Shown piece by piece: positions 1 to 9,184 of a stretch of 64,000 nt of DNA. Positions within the stretch are counted from its first letter, which is position 1, and each line of letters begins with the position of its first letter. Below the pieces are notes generated by a model. It searched no databases. It had not been told where the DNA came from and saw only the letters and a program-made list of their open reading frames with translations. Made by a program: the position numbers and the translations under genes. This DNA comes from Methylobacterium sp. E-045 (GTDB lineage Bacteria; Pseudomonadota; Alphaproteobacteria; Rhizobiales; Beijerinckiaceae). Location of the stretch: positions 45,696 to 109,695 of the forward strand of contig NZ_JAKSYE010000034.1 in the NCBI RefSeq assembly GCF_022829685.1. The letters are read 5' to 3'.

Positions 1-2187
1 CCGGACACTGCCCCGTCCCGCACGGCGCATCCGGAGCAGCTCGCCTATGTGATCTACACCTCCGGCTCCACCGGGACCCCCAAGGGCGTCGCCGTGGCGC
101 ATGGGCCGCTGGCCCGGCATGTCCGCGCCACGGGGGCCGTCTACGGCACGAGCCGGGAGACCCGCGAACTCCACGTCCTGTCGATGAGCTTCGACGGGGC
201 GCAGGAGCGCTGGATGGTGCCCCTGGCCTTCGGCGGCTGCGTCGTGCTCAAGCCGGACGGCCTGTGGACTCCGCGCGAGGCGCTCGACGCCATGGAGCGT
301 CATCGCGTGACCCATGCGGGGTTCCCCACCGCCTACATGCACCAGCTGGCGCTGGAGGCCGCCAGCGGCCCGCGCCCGAGCCGGCGCTCCTACGCGTTCG
401 GCGGCGAGGCCCTGTCGCGGGAGAGCTTCGCGCTGATCGGCCGGGCGCTCGATCCGACGCTGCTGATCAACGGCTATGGCCCCACCGAGACGGTGATCTC
501 GCCCCTGGTGTGGCGAGCGCGGGCCGGGGATGCGGTGGAGGGGGCCTATGCGCCGATTGGCCGGGCGGTGGGGGACCGGCGGGCCTACATCCTCGACGCG
601 GCATTGCAGCCGGTGCCGGTGGGGGTCACCGGGGAGCTGCATCTGGGGGGCGACGGTCTGGCGCGGGGCTATCTCGGCCGGGCCGGGCAGACGGCGGACC
701 GGTTCATCCCCGACCCGTTCCCGGACCTGTCGGGTCGGGCCGGCGGCCGGCTCTACCGCACCGGTGACCTGGCGCGCTGGCGGGCGGACGGGACGGTGGA
801 GTATCTCGGGCGGGCGGACGCGCAGGTGAAGCTGCGCGGGTTCCGGATCGAGCTCGGCGAGGTCGAGGCGGCGCTGCTGGCGCAGGAGACCGTGGCGGGA
901 GCGGCGGCAGCTTTGCGGCAGGGTCCGGCGGGTCCGCAGCTGGTGGCCTATGCGGTGGCGGCGGCCGGGGCGGCCCTCGACGCGAGCGCGCTCCGGGCGG
1001 ATCTGGCCCGGCGGTTGCCGGACTACATGGTGCCGAGCCGGATCGTGGCGCTGGATCGGTTGCCGCTGACGCCCAACGGCAAGCTCGACCGGGCGGCCCT
1101 GCCGGAGCCCGCGCCGCTGGCGGCGACGCCGAACGGCGCCTCGCGCCCGCTCACCCCCACCGAGACGGTGGTGGCCGACATCTGGGCCAAGGCGCTGGGC
1201 CTCCCCGCCATCCCACCGGACCTGAACTTCTTCGAGGCGGGGGCGAACTCGCTCACCGCCCTGCGCGTGCTTACCGCCCTCGGCGCGGCCTTCCCGGACC
1301 GCAGCCCGACCATCGCCGACATCTTCAACAACCAGAGCGTCGAGACCCTAGCCGCCGCGCTCACCGCCGACGCCGTAGGCACCGCGCAGGTGGTGCGCCT
1401 GCGGGCGACGGGCGACCGGCCCATGCTCTACTGCTTCCCCGGCCTGATGGTGAACACCCGCGAATACGCACCCCTGGTCCGCCGCCTCGGGCCGGACCAG
1501 CCGGTGACCGGCTTCGTCTGCTACTCGCTGACCGACGCCCGCAAGAGCGTGGTCTCGGTGGAGGACATCGCCGCGCGCTACGCGGAGATCATCGAGAGGG
1601 AGAGCGCCGGGCGCCCCTGCGCGATGCTCGGCTGGTCCTGGGGCGGCGTCCTCGCCTACGAGGCGGCGCGGATGCTGGGCTCGCGCATCGATCTCTCCTT
1701 CGTCGGCATGCTCGACGTCTGCGACATCGATGTGAGCTTCGCGGTCGGCGCCCTGCCGGTGCTGACGCCGGAGCATCGCCGCCGCCTTCAGGATGGCGTC
1801 GCGGTCTGGCTGGAGCGCTCGCCGATGCGGGCGGATTGGGAGGATCTGTTCCGGCGCATGGACCCGGAGCTCCACGAGCAGTTCCTCGCCTATGTGGCGG
1901 CCGCCTCCGACCCGCTGCCCCTCGACGGGCCCGGCGTCGGCAGCAAGGAATACGAACTCTGGACCTTCGTCGACAACACGCTGCTATACCGCCGCTACCG
2001 GGCGGAACGGTTCGATTGCCCGATCCGGGTCTGGCTCGCCGGCAAGTCGGTGGAGCGCGGCCTCAATCACGTGGATTGGGGCCGCTATTCGCGACGGGTG
2101 GAGCAGGTGACCGTGATCCCCGGCGTCACCCACCGCGAGATCGTGGATTCGGCGGCGTTCCACGACAGTTTCGCGGCCTCGCTGTGA
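1..2187 (+). CDS. Non-ribosomal peptide synthetase, C-terminal part (A-PCP-TE), 5' end outside window
   Basis: The reading frame is open from base 1, so this is the 3' part of a larger synthetase. It starts just before adenylation core A3 (YTSGSTGTPKG, bases about 55-87). It continues through A5 (NGYGPTE near 469), A8 (GFRIELGEVE near 840) and A10 (NGKLDR near 1075). A carrier domain follows (FFEAGANSL, phosphopantetheine serine at 1249-1251). A type I thioesterase ends the protein, with GWSWGG at 1630-1647 as the GxSxG nucleophile elbow. The A domain activates an amino acid as AMP ester, the carrier holds it as a thioester, and the terminal TE releases the peptide by hydrolysis or cyclisation. 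The neighbouring reductase, exporter, binding protein, permease and receptor suggest a siderophore product (inference). The substrate cannot be fixed by eye; E rather than W follows the FDGAQ segment of the binding pocket. Confidence 0.95.
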   Translation, partial: PDTAPSRTAHPEQLAYVIYTSGSTGTPKGVAVAHGPLARHVRATGAVYGTSRETRELHVLSMSFDGAQERWMVPLAFGGCVVLKPDGLWTPREALDAMERHRVTHAGFPTAYMHQLALEAASGPRPSRRSYAFGGEALSRESFALIGRALDPTLLINGYGPTETVISPLVWRARAGDAVEGAYAPIGRAVGDRRAYILDAALQPVPVGVTGELHLGGDGLARGYLGRAGQTADRFIPDPFPDLSGRAGGRLYRTGDLARWRADGTVEYLGRADAQVKLRGFRIELGEVEAALLAQETVAGAAAALRQGPAGPQLVAYAVAAAGAALDASALRADLARRLPDYMVPSRIVALDRLPLTPNGKLDRAALPEPAPLAATPNGASRPLTPTETVVADIWAKALGLPAIPPDLNFFEAGANSLTALRVLTALGAAFPDRSPTIADIFNNQSVETLAAALTADAVGTAQVVRLRATGDRPMLYCFPGLMVNTREYAPLVRRLGPDQPVTGFVCYSLTDARKSVVSVEDIAARYAEIIERESAGRPCAMLGWSWGGVLAYEAARMLGSRIDLSFVGMLDVCDIDVSFAVGALPVLTPEHRRRLQDGVAVWLERSPMRADWEDLFRRMDPELHEQFLAYVAAASDPLPLDGPGVGSKEYELWTFVDNTLLYRRYRAERFDCPIRVWLAGKSVERGLNHVDWGRYSRRVEQVTVIPGVTHREIVDSAAFHDSFAASL

Positions 2188-2211
2188 GCGGACCGGGTTC
2201 CTCGGCCTGCA

Positions 2212-2241
2212 CCCCCTCTCCGCGCGGGCGGGGAGAGGGGG
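2212..2241. repeat. Dispersed CCCTCTCC...GGAGAGGG palindrome, copy 1
   Basis: A near-perfect inverted repeat (CCCCCTCTCC / GGGGAGAGGGGG) lies in the short gap between two convergent genes. The same core recurs at 15820-15845 and 15985-16008, so this is a REP-like family. In RNA it would fold into a strong hairpin and could act as a bidirectional terminator here, although it has no U-tract. Confidence 0.6.
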
Positions 2242-2258
2242 CGGTCGGTCCATCGACG

Positions 2259-3026
2259 TCAGATCGCGTCCGGGGCGAACACCATCAGGGTCGGGCTCGC
2301 CGTCTTGGTGAAGCCGAGGCCGGCATAGAGCCGCTCCACATGGCCGCCGGCCACGCATTGGAGCATCATCGTGTCCGCGCCGGCCTGCCGGGCGCTCGCC
2401 ATCGCCGCCCGCGTGACCAGGGTGCCGAGGCCGCTCCCGCGTCGCGTCGCGAGGCTGCCGACATTGTAGAGCCCGGCAAGGGGGCCCGCCCGGTAGACCG
2501 AGGCGCAGGCCACCGGAACGCCGTCCGCGCTCACGGTGAGGTGCCGCGTCTCGACGCCCTCGACGGGCCGGGCGCTGCGCAGCACCGGCAGGAAGACCGT
2601 CTCGGCGATCTCGTTCATACCAGCGTCGTCGTAGAGGCCGCCGCAGACCGACAGGTAGCCCTCGCCGGGAGCCGCCGTCTCCTCCGTCGCGAGGGTCAGC
2701 CCCTCCGGCATGACCGGCCCCTGCGCTTCTCGGCAATCGCCCAGCATCCATCGGGTCGGGATGGCCGCCTGCAGGTCCGGATGGGCGCCGAGCGCGTCCC
2801 CGCCCTCGGTGACGAGGATGGCCGGGAGCCGGCCGCGCCGGGCGGAGGTCGCCCGGACCCAGGCGAGGTCGGTGGTCTCGACCCCGACGTTGAAACCCGG
2901 CTCGGGGATCGCGCTCGACCAGAGGTAGCGCCCGTCATCCGGGGCGGGTTCGATGTCCGAGACGTAGCAGCCCGCCTGCATCAGGCAGTGGGCATCCAGC
3001 ATCTCGCGAAAATCGACATCGTTCAT
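2259..3026 (-). CDS. GNAT family N-acetyltransferase
   Basis: A 255-residue protein of the Gcn5-related acetyltransferase superfamily, which transfers acetyl from acetyl-CoA to an amine. The acetyl-CoA loop is recognisable as RRGSGLG (about residues 192-198), preceded by the NVGSLA strand and followed by the C-terminal segment ERLYAGLGFTKT typical of the fold. The N-terminal half (about 140 residues) is poorly conserved and probably forms a second, degenerate GNAT-like half. The gene converges on the synthetase across a palindrome and is divergent from the siderophore-interacting reductase, so it may belong to the siderophore locus, for example acylating a hydroxamate or amine group. That role is an inference and the substrate is unknown. 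Confidence 0.8.
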   Translation of the reverse strand: MNDVDFREMLDAHCLMQAGCYVSDIEPAPDDGRYLWSSAIPEPGFNVGVETTDLAWVRATSARRGRLPAILVTEGGDALGAHPDLQAAIPTRWMLGDCREAQGPVMPEGLTLATEETAAPGEGYLSVCGGLYDDAGMNEIAETVFLPVLRSARPVEGVETRHLTVSADGVPVACASVYRAGPLAGLYNVGSLATRRGSGLGTLVTRAAMASARQAGADTMMLQCVAGGHVERLYAGLGFTKTASPTLMVFAPDAI

Positions 3027-3512
3027 GCATTCTCCCGTCTCGGTTCGATGGCGGAAAGACCTGACGCGTTCTGTCCCTTGCCGGAATCAGATGCCGTTCG
3101 AGTGCTGATATGGGGGCTCGCCCGTTTTTGTCGACATGCGATCGGTCAATATTTTATCTTTGAAAATGTAACAATGAAAATCTGGGTCGAACGCCTCTGT
3201 AGACAGAGAGTCTTCGTGCCGATGCTTACGACAGGTGAAATTTTTAGCCTGCCTGTCACGGGCGTCGCGATTACGGCGCCGGGATCGCGGAAACAGGATC
3301 GACTTGTGCCGGGACGCGACATCACGGCGAAGAAAGCGTGGAAAGCATTCTTATGATGGCAGCTTTTCTATCAATGACAAATAATCGATCCGGTGTGCTT
3401 CGATGAAGTCAGTCACCGTGTTTTGCGTTGTATGTCCGTCCTCCCTCGGTTACGGCCAACAGCCGATCCGCGGCCGGACTTCGCGCCGTCCCGCCATCGT
3501 GGAGAACATCCC
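3027..3512. other. Intergenic region with AT-rich promoter-like core
   Basis: This is a 486-base gap between divergent genes. Bases about 3120-3190 are clearly AT-rich against a GC-rich background (TTTTATCTTTGAAAATGTAA), consistent with promoters for one or both flanking genes. I see no convincing Fur, Irr or RirA palindrome. A 60-codon open frame at 3174-3356 has no recognisable ribosome site or family features and is not called. Confidence 0.4.
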
Positions 3513-4589
3513 GTGACAGCCATGGCTTCCGAAGCCCGGGTGCGCCTCGCCGATGCCGGGCGATACATTGCGGACCTGTGCGAGCATTTCCTCGATCACG
3601 ACATTCTCGTGCTTCACGAGCCGGGACGCGGCAGGGTCGAGTTCGACGTCGGTACCGGCACCCTCGTCGCCGCCGAAGGCCTGCTCGCGCTGAAGGCGGA
3701 GGCCACCGACGAGACCTCCCTCGCCGTCGTCAAGTTCATGCTCGCCTCGCATCTCCAGGAGCTTCCCGGCGCCACGGACGCCTCCATCGTCTGGACCGGC
3801 GACGGCTGCGCGGACAAGACGATCCCGAGCCTGCGCGAAGTCACGGTCCGGCGTGTCGTCGATCTCACGCCGCATATGCGCCGGATCACGTTCGTCGGCA
3901 CGGATCTGGCGCGCTACGACGCGTTCGACATGCATGTGCACGTCATCATCCCGCCCGCCGGCCATGCGCCGCAATGGCCCGTGCCGGGAATCGACGGCAT
4001 CCCGGTCTGGCCACAGGGGGAGGGCTCGCCCTCCATGCGCACCTACACAATCCGCCGCATCGATGTGGCGGCCGGTGAGATCGACATCGACTTCGTCATG
4101 CATCACGACGCCGGCCCCGGCGCCTCCTTCGCCAAGCGCGCCAAGGCCGGGGACGTGGTCGCGCTGCTCGGCCCAGGGGGCCGCAGTGTCGGTGCGGCGG
4201 AGTGGTATTGTCTCGCCGCCGACGAGACCGGCCTGCCCGCCATCGGCCGCATCCTCGGGCGGCTGCCCGGCCATGTCGGCGGGATCGCGGTGATCGAGGT
4301 CGACGGGCCGGCCGACGAGCAGGCGCTCGACCGGCCGGATGGGGTGGAACTGCGCTGGCTCCACCGCAACGGCGCAGCGCCCGGCACGACGACGCTCCTG
4401 GCGGATGCGGTCCGGGCGATCGCATTCCCTGACGATCGCACGGTCTTCGCCTGGGCAGGATCGGAATTCAATGCATTCAAGGCCCTGCGGGCTCATTGGC
4501 GCAAGACCTGTGGCCTCACCCGTGACCAGCATCTCGCCGTGGCCTATTGGCGGCGCGGCGCCGACGAAGACGCCAAGGACGAGGATTGA
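3513..4589 (+). CDS. Siderophore-interacting protein (FAD-binding ferric-siderophore reductase, SIP/ViuB type)
   Basis: About 358 residues with two parts. The N-terminal ~110 residues resemble DUF2218 (DAGRYIADLCEHFLDH). A SIP-type ferredoxin-reductase-like module follows, with the FAD motif MRTYTIRR (RxYTxR, bases about 4036-4059), the GPGG segment, and the C-terminal EFNAFKALRAHWR segment typical of ViuB-like reductases. The enzyme reduces cytoplasmic ferric siderophore to free ferrous iron. The GTG at 3513 is chosen because GGAG lies 8 bases upstream; ATG at 3522 is a close alternative, and an in-frame ATG at 3393 lacks such a site. It is followed after 56 bases by the exporter gene, consistent with an iron operon. 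Confidence 0.9.
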   Translation: MTAMASEARVRLADAGRYIADLCEHFLDHDILVLHEPGRGRVEFDVGTGTLVAAEGLLALKAEATDETSLAVVKFMLASHLQELPGATDASIVWTGDGCADKTIPSLREVTVRRVVDLTPHMRRITFVGTDLARYDAFDMHVHVIIPPAGHAPQWPVPGIDGIPVWPQGEGSPSMRTYTIRRIDVAAGEIDIDFVMHHDAGPGASFAKRAKAGDVVALLGPGGRSVGAAEWYCLAADETGLPAIGRILGRLPGHVGGIAVIEVDGPADEQALDRPDGVELRWLHRNGAAPGTTTLLADAVRAIAFPDDRTVFAWAGSEFNAFKALRAHWRKTCGLTRDQHLAVAYWRRGADEDAKDED

Positions 4590-4645
4590 AGCGTGAGCGC
4601 CAGGAGAGTCCTGTCAAAGAGCGTCATCCGGGGCGGCATGGCACC

Positions 4646-5935
4646 ATGATGCTCGACCTGTCTCCCTTGCGCGCGAGCCGGGGGTTCCGGCTGCTCTATG
4701 CGGCGCGGGCCGCCTCGTTCCTCGCCTTCGGTGTGCTTGGCGTCGCCGTGAGCCTTCAGATGTACGCGCTCACGTCCTCGTCGCTGCAGGTGGCGTTCCT
4801 CAACGCCGCTGTGGCCGCCTCGATGGGGCTGGCGCTCATCGTCGGTGGCTGGCTCGCCGACAGCTACGACCGGCGCGCGGTCATGGTCTGGTCGCGCACG
4901 GCCCATCTCCTCACCATCCTGATCCTGATGGCCAACGCCGCCCTCGCCGAGCCGATGGTCTGGCCGATCTACGCGGCTGCCGTGGTGGGCGGCTCGACCT
5001 TCGGCTTCGGCATGCCGGCGATCATGGCCGCCACCCCGGCCCTCGTCGGGCGCGAGCACCTGTCGGGGGCCGCCGCGCTCACGGCGGTGGCGGCGCAGGC
5101 GGGCGCCATCGCCGGGCCGTTCCTCGCCGGGGCGATCACCGCCGGCGCCGGGCTCGTCGCGTGCTACGGCGTCGTCGCGCTCATCTCCGGCATCACCCCG
5201 ATCGTGCTCGCCTTCCTGCCCCCCCTGCCGCCCCTGGCCGGGGCGTCGGCCGGGGCGCCTCTCCCCGTCCTCGCCGCCGACGAGGCCGGCTTCATGGGCG
5301 GCTTGCGCTACATCGCCCGCTCTCCCCTGGTCCTGAGCCTGCTCCTCGTCGATCTCGTCGCCCTGGTCTTCGCGGTGCCCTACGTGCTGCTGCCCGAACT
5401 CGCGACGCACGGGCTCGGCGGAGGGCCCGACAGCATCGGCCTTCTCTATGCCGCCCCCTCGGTCGGCGCGCTCTTCGGCGCCCTGGCCTCGGGGCGCGCC
5501 GGCGCGAGCCCGTTCGCGGGCCGCTGGCTTCTCGCCTGCGTCGCGGTCTGGGCCTGCGCCTGCATCGTGCTGGGTTTCAGCGACGGCATGGTCCCGGCCC
5601 TGCTCTGCCTCGCGACGCTCGGCGCCGCCGCGAGCCTTGCCGGCATCCTGCGTGCGGCGCTGATCCAGCGAGCGACTCCGGACGCGATGCTCGGCCGGGT
5701 GTCGAGCCTGTGGGTGCTGGAGGAGACGATCGGCCCGGCGCTCGGCGGCATGCAGGCAGGCACCACGGCCCATCTCGCCTCGGCGCGGATCGCCATGGCG
5801 GCGGGCGGCGGCCTGTGCCTCGCCGCCACCGCCGCCATCGCGGCACTGACGCCCGCCCTTCGGGATGCGAGCCTCGCCCCGGAGGCGAAAAGCAAGGCCG
5901 ACGATCTCGCCCTGGCTGCCGTTAATGTCCGCTAG
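4646..5935 (+). CDS. MFS transporter, EntS-like siderophore exporter
   Basis: About 429 residues with the 12 hydrophobic segments of the major facilitator superfamily. Several stretches match the enterobactin exporter EntS from memory: LGVAVSLQ in the first helix, GGWLADSYDRRAVM in the A-motif loop, AATPALVGREHL, and TPDAMLGRVSSLW in the C-terminal half. The likely role is efflux of newly made siderophore across the inner membrane, powered by the proton gradient. ATG at 4646 (followed by a second ATG) is chosen because it precedes the conserved LDLSPLRASRGFRLLYAAR start; upstream in-frame codons would overlap the reductase gene. Its neighbours are the reductase and the binding protein. Confidence 0.88.
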   Translation: MMLDLSPLRASRGFRLLYAARAASFLAFGVLGVAVSLQMYALTSSSLQVAFLNAAVAASMGLALIVGGWLADSYDRRAVMVWSRTAHLLTILILMANAALAEPMVWPIYAAAVVGGSTFGFGMPAIMAATPALVGREHLSGAAALTAVAAQAGAIAGPFLAGAITAGAGLVACYGVVALISGITPIVLAFLPPLPPLAGASAGAPLPVLAADEAGFMGGLRYIARSPLVLSLLLVDLVALVFAVPYVLLPELATHGLGGGPDSIGLLYAAPSVGALFGALASGRAGASPFAGRWLLACVAVWACACIVLGFSDGMVPALLCLATLGAAASLAGILRAALIQRATPDAMLGRVSSLWVLEETIGPALGGMQAGTTAHLASARIAMAAGGGLCLAATAAIAALTPALRDASLAPEAKSKADDLALAAVNVR

Positions 5936-6002
5936 AGCGCACTCCGCCGAAGTGGATGCCGGTTCGGCGAAAAAGAGAGCGACACAACAAGGATCTAGAG
6001 GT

Positions 6003-6923
6003 GTGCCCCGACCCAACGTGGTCGGGCGCAGCTCTAGGAGGGCCGTCGTCTGCCTGGCGGCCTGCCTCCTTGTGCTGGCCTGTCCGCCCGCGCGCGCGGA
6101 AAACAAGATGCCCGCCCAGCCGCGGGTCGCCGCCCTCGACTGGAGCGCCGTGGAACTGCTCCTCGGCCTCGGTATCGTGCCGATCGCTGTGACGCAGCCC
6201 GAGAACTACAACCGGACCGTGGTGGCGCCGGCGCTCCCCGAGGGCGTGGTGGATCTCGGCCTCGTGGTGGAGCCCAACCTCGAAGTGCTGGCGAGCCTGA
6301 AACCGGACCTGATCCTCGCCAATCCGATCCAGGTGGCGACGCAAGGGGCTTCCCTGTCGCGGATCGCCCCGACGGAGGCGGTCACCATCGCCAATGCGGG
6401 GGGCGATCCCTACGAGCGGGCGAAGGCGGAGACGATGCGCGTCGCCATGCGCCTCGGCCGCGTCGATGAGGCCAGGGCCCTGGAGGTACGGACCGAGGCG
6501 ACTCTCGCGCGGGCCGAAGCGAGCGCCTGCCCCGCCGACCGGCATCCGACCTACCTCGTCTGGATCGTCGATCACCGCAATATCGTCGTCTACGGCCGCA
6601 TCAGTCTGTTCCAGACCGTGCTCGACCGCCTCGGCATCGCGAATGCCTGGACCGGCGCCAGCAACGCGTCCGGCTTCACCGCGGTGGGGATCGAGCAGCT
6701 CGCCAACGGTCCTGCGGATGCGCGCATCGTCCATATCGGGCCGATCCAATCCGACGCCGCCAGGGCGCTGGCCGGCAGCCGACTCTGGCAGACCTTGCCG
6801 GCGGTGCGCGAGCACCATGTCGACGTGGTGGCCCCGGTCTGGTTCTACGGCGGCCTGCCGGCCATCGCGCGTTTTGCCGACCTGATGACCGATCTCGCGA
6901 AGCGGGATTGTCCCCGTGGCTGA
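6003..6923 (+). CDS. Periplasmic iron-siderophore binding protein (FhuD/FecB-like)
   Basis: About 306 residues of the helical-backbone substrate-binding family (cluster A-II). GTG at 6003 is chosen because AAGGA lies about 10 bases upstream and the product then begins with a clean Sec signal peptide: an RSSRR n-region, an AVVCLAACLLVLAC core and cleavage after PARA. The mature part has the usual order: RVAALDWSAVELLLGLGIVP, then EPNLEVLASLKPDLIL, then AxAxxAG-like helices, and VDVVAPVWFYGGLPAIARFADLM near the end. It captures ferric siderophore delivered through the outer membrane and docks on the FhuB-like permease, whose gene overlaps its end by 8 bases. Confidence 0.88.
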   Translation: MPRPNVVGRSSRRAVVCLAACLLVLACPPARAENKMPAQPRVAALDWSAVELLLGLGIVPIAVTQPENYNRTVVAPALPEGVVDLGLVVEPNLEVLASLKPDLILANPIQVATQGASLSRIAPTEAVTIANAGGDPYERAKAETMRVAMRLGRVDEARALEVRTEATLARAEASACPADRHPTYLVWIVDHRNIVVYGRISLFQTVLDRLGIANAWTGASNASGFTAVGIEQLANGPADARIVHIGPIQSDAARALAGSRLWQTLPAVREHHVDVVAPVWFYGGLPAIARFADLMTDLAKRDCPRG

Positions 6924-8934
6924 GGTGGATCTCGCCGAGCCCCGCCTCGATGCCCTCGTGCCGCGCCGGTCGCGGATCGGCGGGACGATGCTCCTCATCG
7001 GCGCTGTGTCCCTCGTGGCCGCGCTCCTCACCCTGCGCACGCTCACCGCCGACATGGCGCTCGGGCCTGCGCTGAAGGCTTTGTGGAGTCCCGACTGGAC
7101 CGACATCGCCCAGGTGATCCTGCACGAGAGCGTGCTGCCGCGGATCGTCACCGCGTGGCTCGCCGGCGGCGCTCTCGCCTTGTCGGGGGTGGTGCTGCAG
7201 CAGGTGCTGCGCAATCCCCTTGCCTCGCCCTCGACGCTCGGCATCTCCGCCGGGGCGCAGCTCGCCCTGGCCCTGGCCTCCCTGTTCGCGCCCGGCCTGT
7301 TCTCGCAGGGGCGGGAGGCGGTGGCGCTCTCGGGCTCCGCCCTGGCGGTGCTCGCGGTCTTCGGCCTGAGCCGTGCCAAGGGCTTCGCCCCCCTGGGGCT
7401 GCTGCTGGCCGGCCTCGTGGTCGAACTCTATTGCGGTGCGCTCCAGACCCTCCTCGTGATCCTGCACCAGGAGCGGCTGTTCGGCCTGTTCGTCTGGGGG
7501 GCGGGGTCGCTCGCCATGAACGATTGGAGCGCGCCCGCCTATCTCGCGCCCCGCCTCGCGGTCGCCGCCCTCCTGGTGGCGCTCATGGTGCGGCCCCTCT
7601 CGGTGCTCGACCTCGACGAGGCGAATGCCAAAAGCCTCGGCCTCTCCCTCGGCCGGGTGCGGTTCCTTGCCGTAGCCGTGGCGGTGGCGCTGGGCGGCTT
7701 CGTGGTGGCGGGGGTGGGCGTCATCGGTTTCGTCGGCTTCGCCGCGCCGATCCTCGTCCGCCTCACGGGCACGCGCATCCTGCGAGACCGTCTCATCGCC
7801 GCGCCCCTTCTCGGGGCGGCCCTGATCTGGCTCACCGATTCCGTGGTCCTGGCCCTCGCCCCCATCGCGCAGGTGCCCACGGGCGCGCTGGCTTCCCTCG
7901 TCGGCGTGCCGATGCTGCTCTGGCTGCTGCCGCGCCTGCGCGGCGTCGGCGCGCTGCATCGCCCGGACGGCGAGACCTCGGCCCGTCTCGCGCGGCCCTG
8001 GCGCCTGATCCTGGCCGGAGCGGTGTCGCTCGCCCTTCTCGTGTTCGTCGCCCTGACCCTCGGCCGCGATCCGGCCGGCTGGCACTGGAGCCTCGGGGCC
8101 GGCCTCGACGGGCTGTTGCCCTGGCGCCTGCCCCGGATCGCGGCCTCCCTCGCCGCCGGCGCGATGCTGGCCCTGGCCGGCACCCTGCTGCAGCGGCTCA
8201 CCGGCAATCCCCTAGCGAGTCCCGAAGTGCTCGGGATCAGTTCCGGGGCCGCCCTCGGCCTCGTCGCGATCACGATCGTCCTCGGCACGCCCGACCGGAT
8301 GGCGCTCCTCGCCGCCGGCAGCCTCGGGGCCCTCGCGACCCTGCTGGCGATCGCGAGCCTCGGTCGTCGGGCCGACACCGTGCCCGAGCAGATGCTGCTG
8401 GCCGGAATCGGCCTCACCACCGGGTTCGCCGCCCTCCTCACCATCCTGATGATCAGCGGCGATCCCTCCGTGGTGATGCTGCTCGGGTGGACGGCGGGCT
8501 CCACGGCGCGGGTGGCGCCGGAGGATGCCGTGGCGGCCCTCGGAATCCTCGGCCTCGGAGCCGCCTGCCTCCCCGCCCTGACCCGCTGGCTCGACCTGCT
8601 GCCCCTCGGCGATCCCACCGGCCGGTCGCTTGGCCTCGGCCTGCGCCGCAGCCGTCTTGCCATCCTCGTCGTGGCGGCGATCCTCACCACCGCGGCGACC
8701 CTGGTGGCGGGGCCGTTGAGCTTCGTCGGCCTCGTGGCCCCTCAGGTGGCGCGGTTGTCCGGCCTCACCCGCGCGGCGCCGCAGCTCGCCGGTGCGGCGA
8801 TCGTCGGCGCGCTCATCATGGTCGCGGCGGATTTCGTCGGGCGGATGGCGTTCTTCCCCTACCAGCTGCCCGCCGGATTGGTGGCGACCCTCGTCGGCGG
8901 GCCATTCCTGATGTGGCTGCTGGCCCGCCGTTGA
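6916..8934 (+). CDS. fhuB: Fused FecCD-type siderophore ABC permease (FhuB-like)
   Basis: A 672-residue protein made of two tandem FecCD permease halves, as in FhuB, which has about 20 membrane helices. The repeated signatures are visible in both halves: LQQVLRNPLASPSTLGISAGA (about residues 94-114) and LQRLTGNPLASPEVLGISSGA (about 431-451). Each half also has a G-V-G-x-I-x-FVGF/FVGLVAP coupling segment for the ATPase. GTG at 6916 overlaps the binding protein gene, implying translational coupling. The role is transport of the ferric siderophore into the cytoplasm. The ATPase subunit (FhuC type) does not follow; the next gene is a receptor after a 250-base gap. Confidence 0.93.
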   Translation: MAEVDLAEPRLDALVPRRSRIGGTMLLIGAVSLVAALLTLRTLTADMALGPALKALWSPDWTDIAQVILHESVLPRIVTAWLAGGALALSGVVLQQVLRNPLASPSTLGISAGAQLALALASLFAPGLFSQGREAVALSGSALAVLAVFGLSRAKGFAPLGLLLAGLVVELYCGALQTLLVILHQERLFGLFVWGAGSLAMNDWSAPAYLAPRLAVAALLVALMVRPLSVLDLDEANAKSLGLSLGRVRFLAVAVAVALGGFVVAGVGVIGFVGFAAPILVRLTGTRILRDRLIAAPLLGAALIWLTDSVVLALAPIAQVPTGALASLVGVPMLLWLLPRLRGVGALHRPDGETSARLARPWRLILAGAVSLALLVFVALTLGRDPAGWHWSLGAGLDGLLPWRLPRIAASLAAGAMLALAGTLLQRLTGNPLASPEVLGISSGAALGLVAITIVLGTPDRMALLAAGSLGALATLLAIASLGRRADTVPEQMLLAGIGLTTGFAALLTILMISGDPSVVMLLGWTAGSTARVAPEDAVAALGILGLGAACLPALTRWLDLLPLGDPTGRSLGLGLRRSRLAILVVAAILTTAATLVAGPLSFVGLVAPQVARLSGLTRAAPQLAGAAIVGALIMVAADFVGRMAFFPYQLPAGLVATLVGGPFLMWLLARR

Positions 8935-8972
8935 ATGTCGCAGGACGGGTTCTTCTCAGTCTGAATTGAATT

Positions 8973-8988
8973 ATTCCAAAGTAGGAAT
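8973..8988. promoter_or_regulatory. Inverted repeat upstream of the siderophore receptor
   Basis: ATTCC-N6-GGAAT lies in the 250-base gap before the receptor gene, within an AT-rich stretch. The position and symmetry suit a regulator site or promoter element. It does not match a Fur, Irr (ICE) or RirA box that I can name. Confidence 0.3.
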
Positions 8989-9184
8989 GTGATCCTTAGG
9001 CAACGCAGCCACAACTTCGGTCATTGAGGAGCAACTTCGCCTTGCTGTCAAAGACGCCGTATGGATTCGTCTTACCGAGACTCGATCTTTGTTTTTGAAT
9101 CGTTCCACGCGATGCATCGGCGAGGACATCTCGCTCAGTCACGATCAAGTCTGCGCCGTATTTCCGACGATCAAGGCCTTCCCT

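Noticed and set aside
1..1100. Predicting the amino acid activated by the adenylation domain
   Set aside because: The pocket can be partly read, but without an alignment the residue positions are too uncertain to name a substrate.
3174..3356. A 60-codon frame in the gap before the siderophore reductase
   Set aside because: It has no clear ribosome site, no family likeness and no coupling to a neighbour; it could equally be leader sequence.
7083..8969. A 628-codon plus-strand frame inside the permease gene
   Set aside because: It is arginine/proline-rich shadow sequence, and the FhuB-like frame fits the family end to end.
8935..9184. A Fur, Irr or RirA box before the first receptor
   Set aside because: Only ATTCC-N6-GGAAT is symmetric and it does not match those consensus sites, so no regulator is named.
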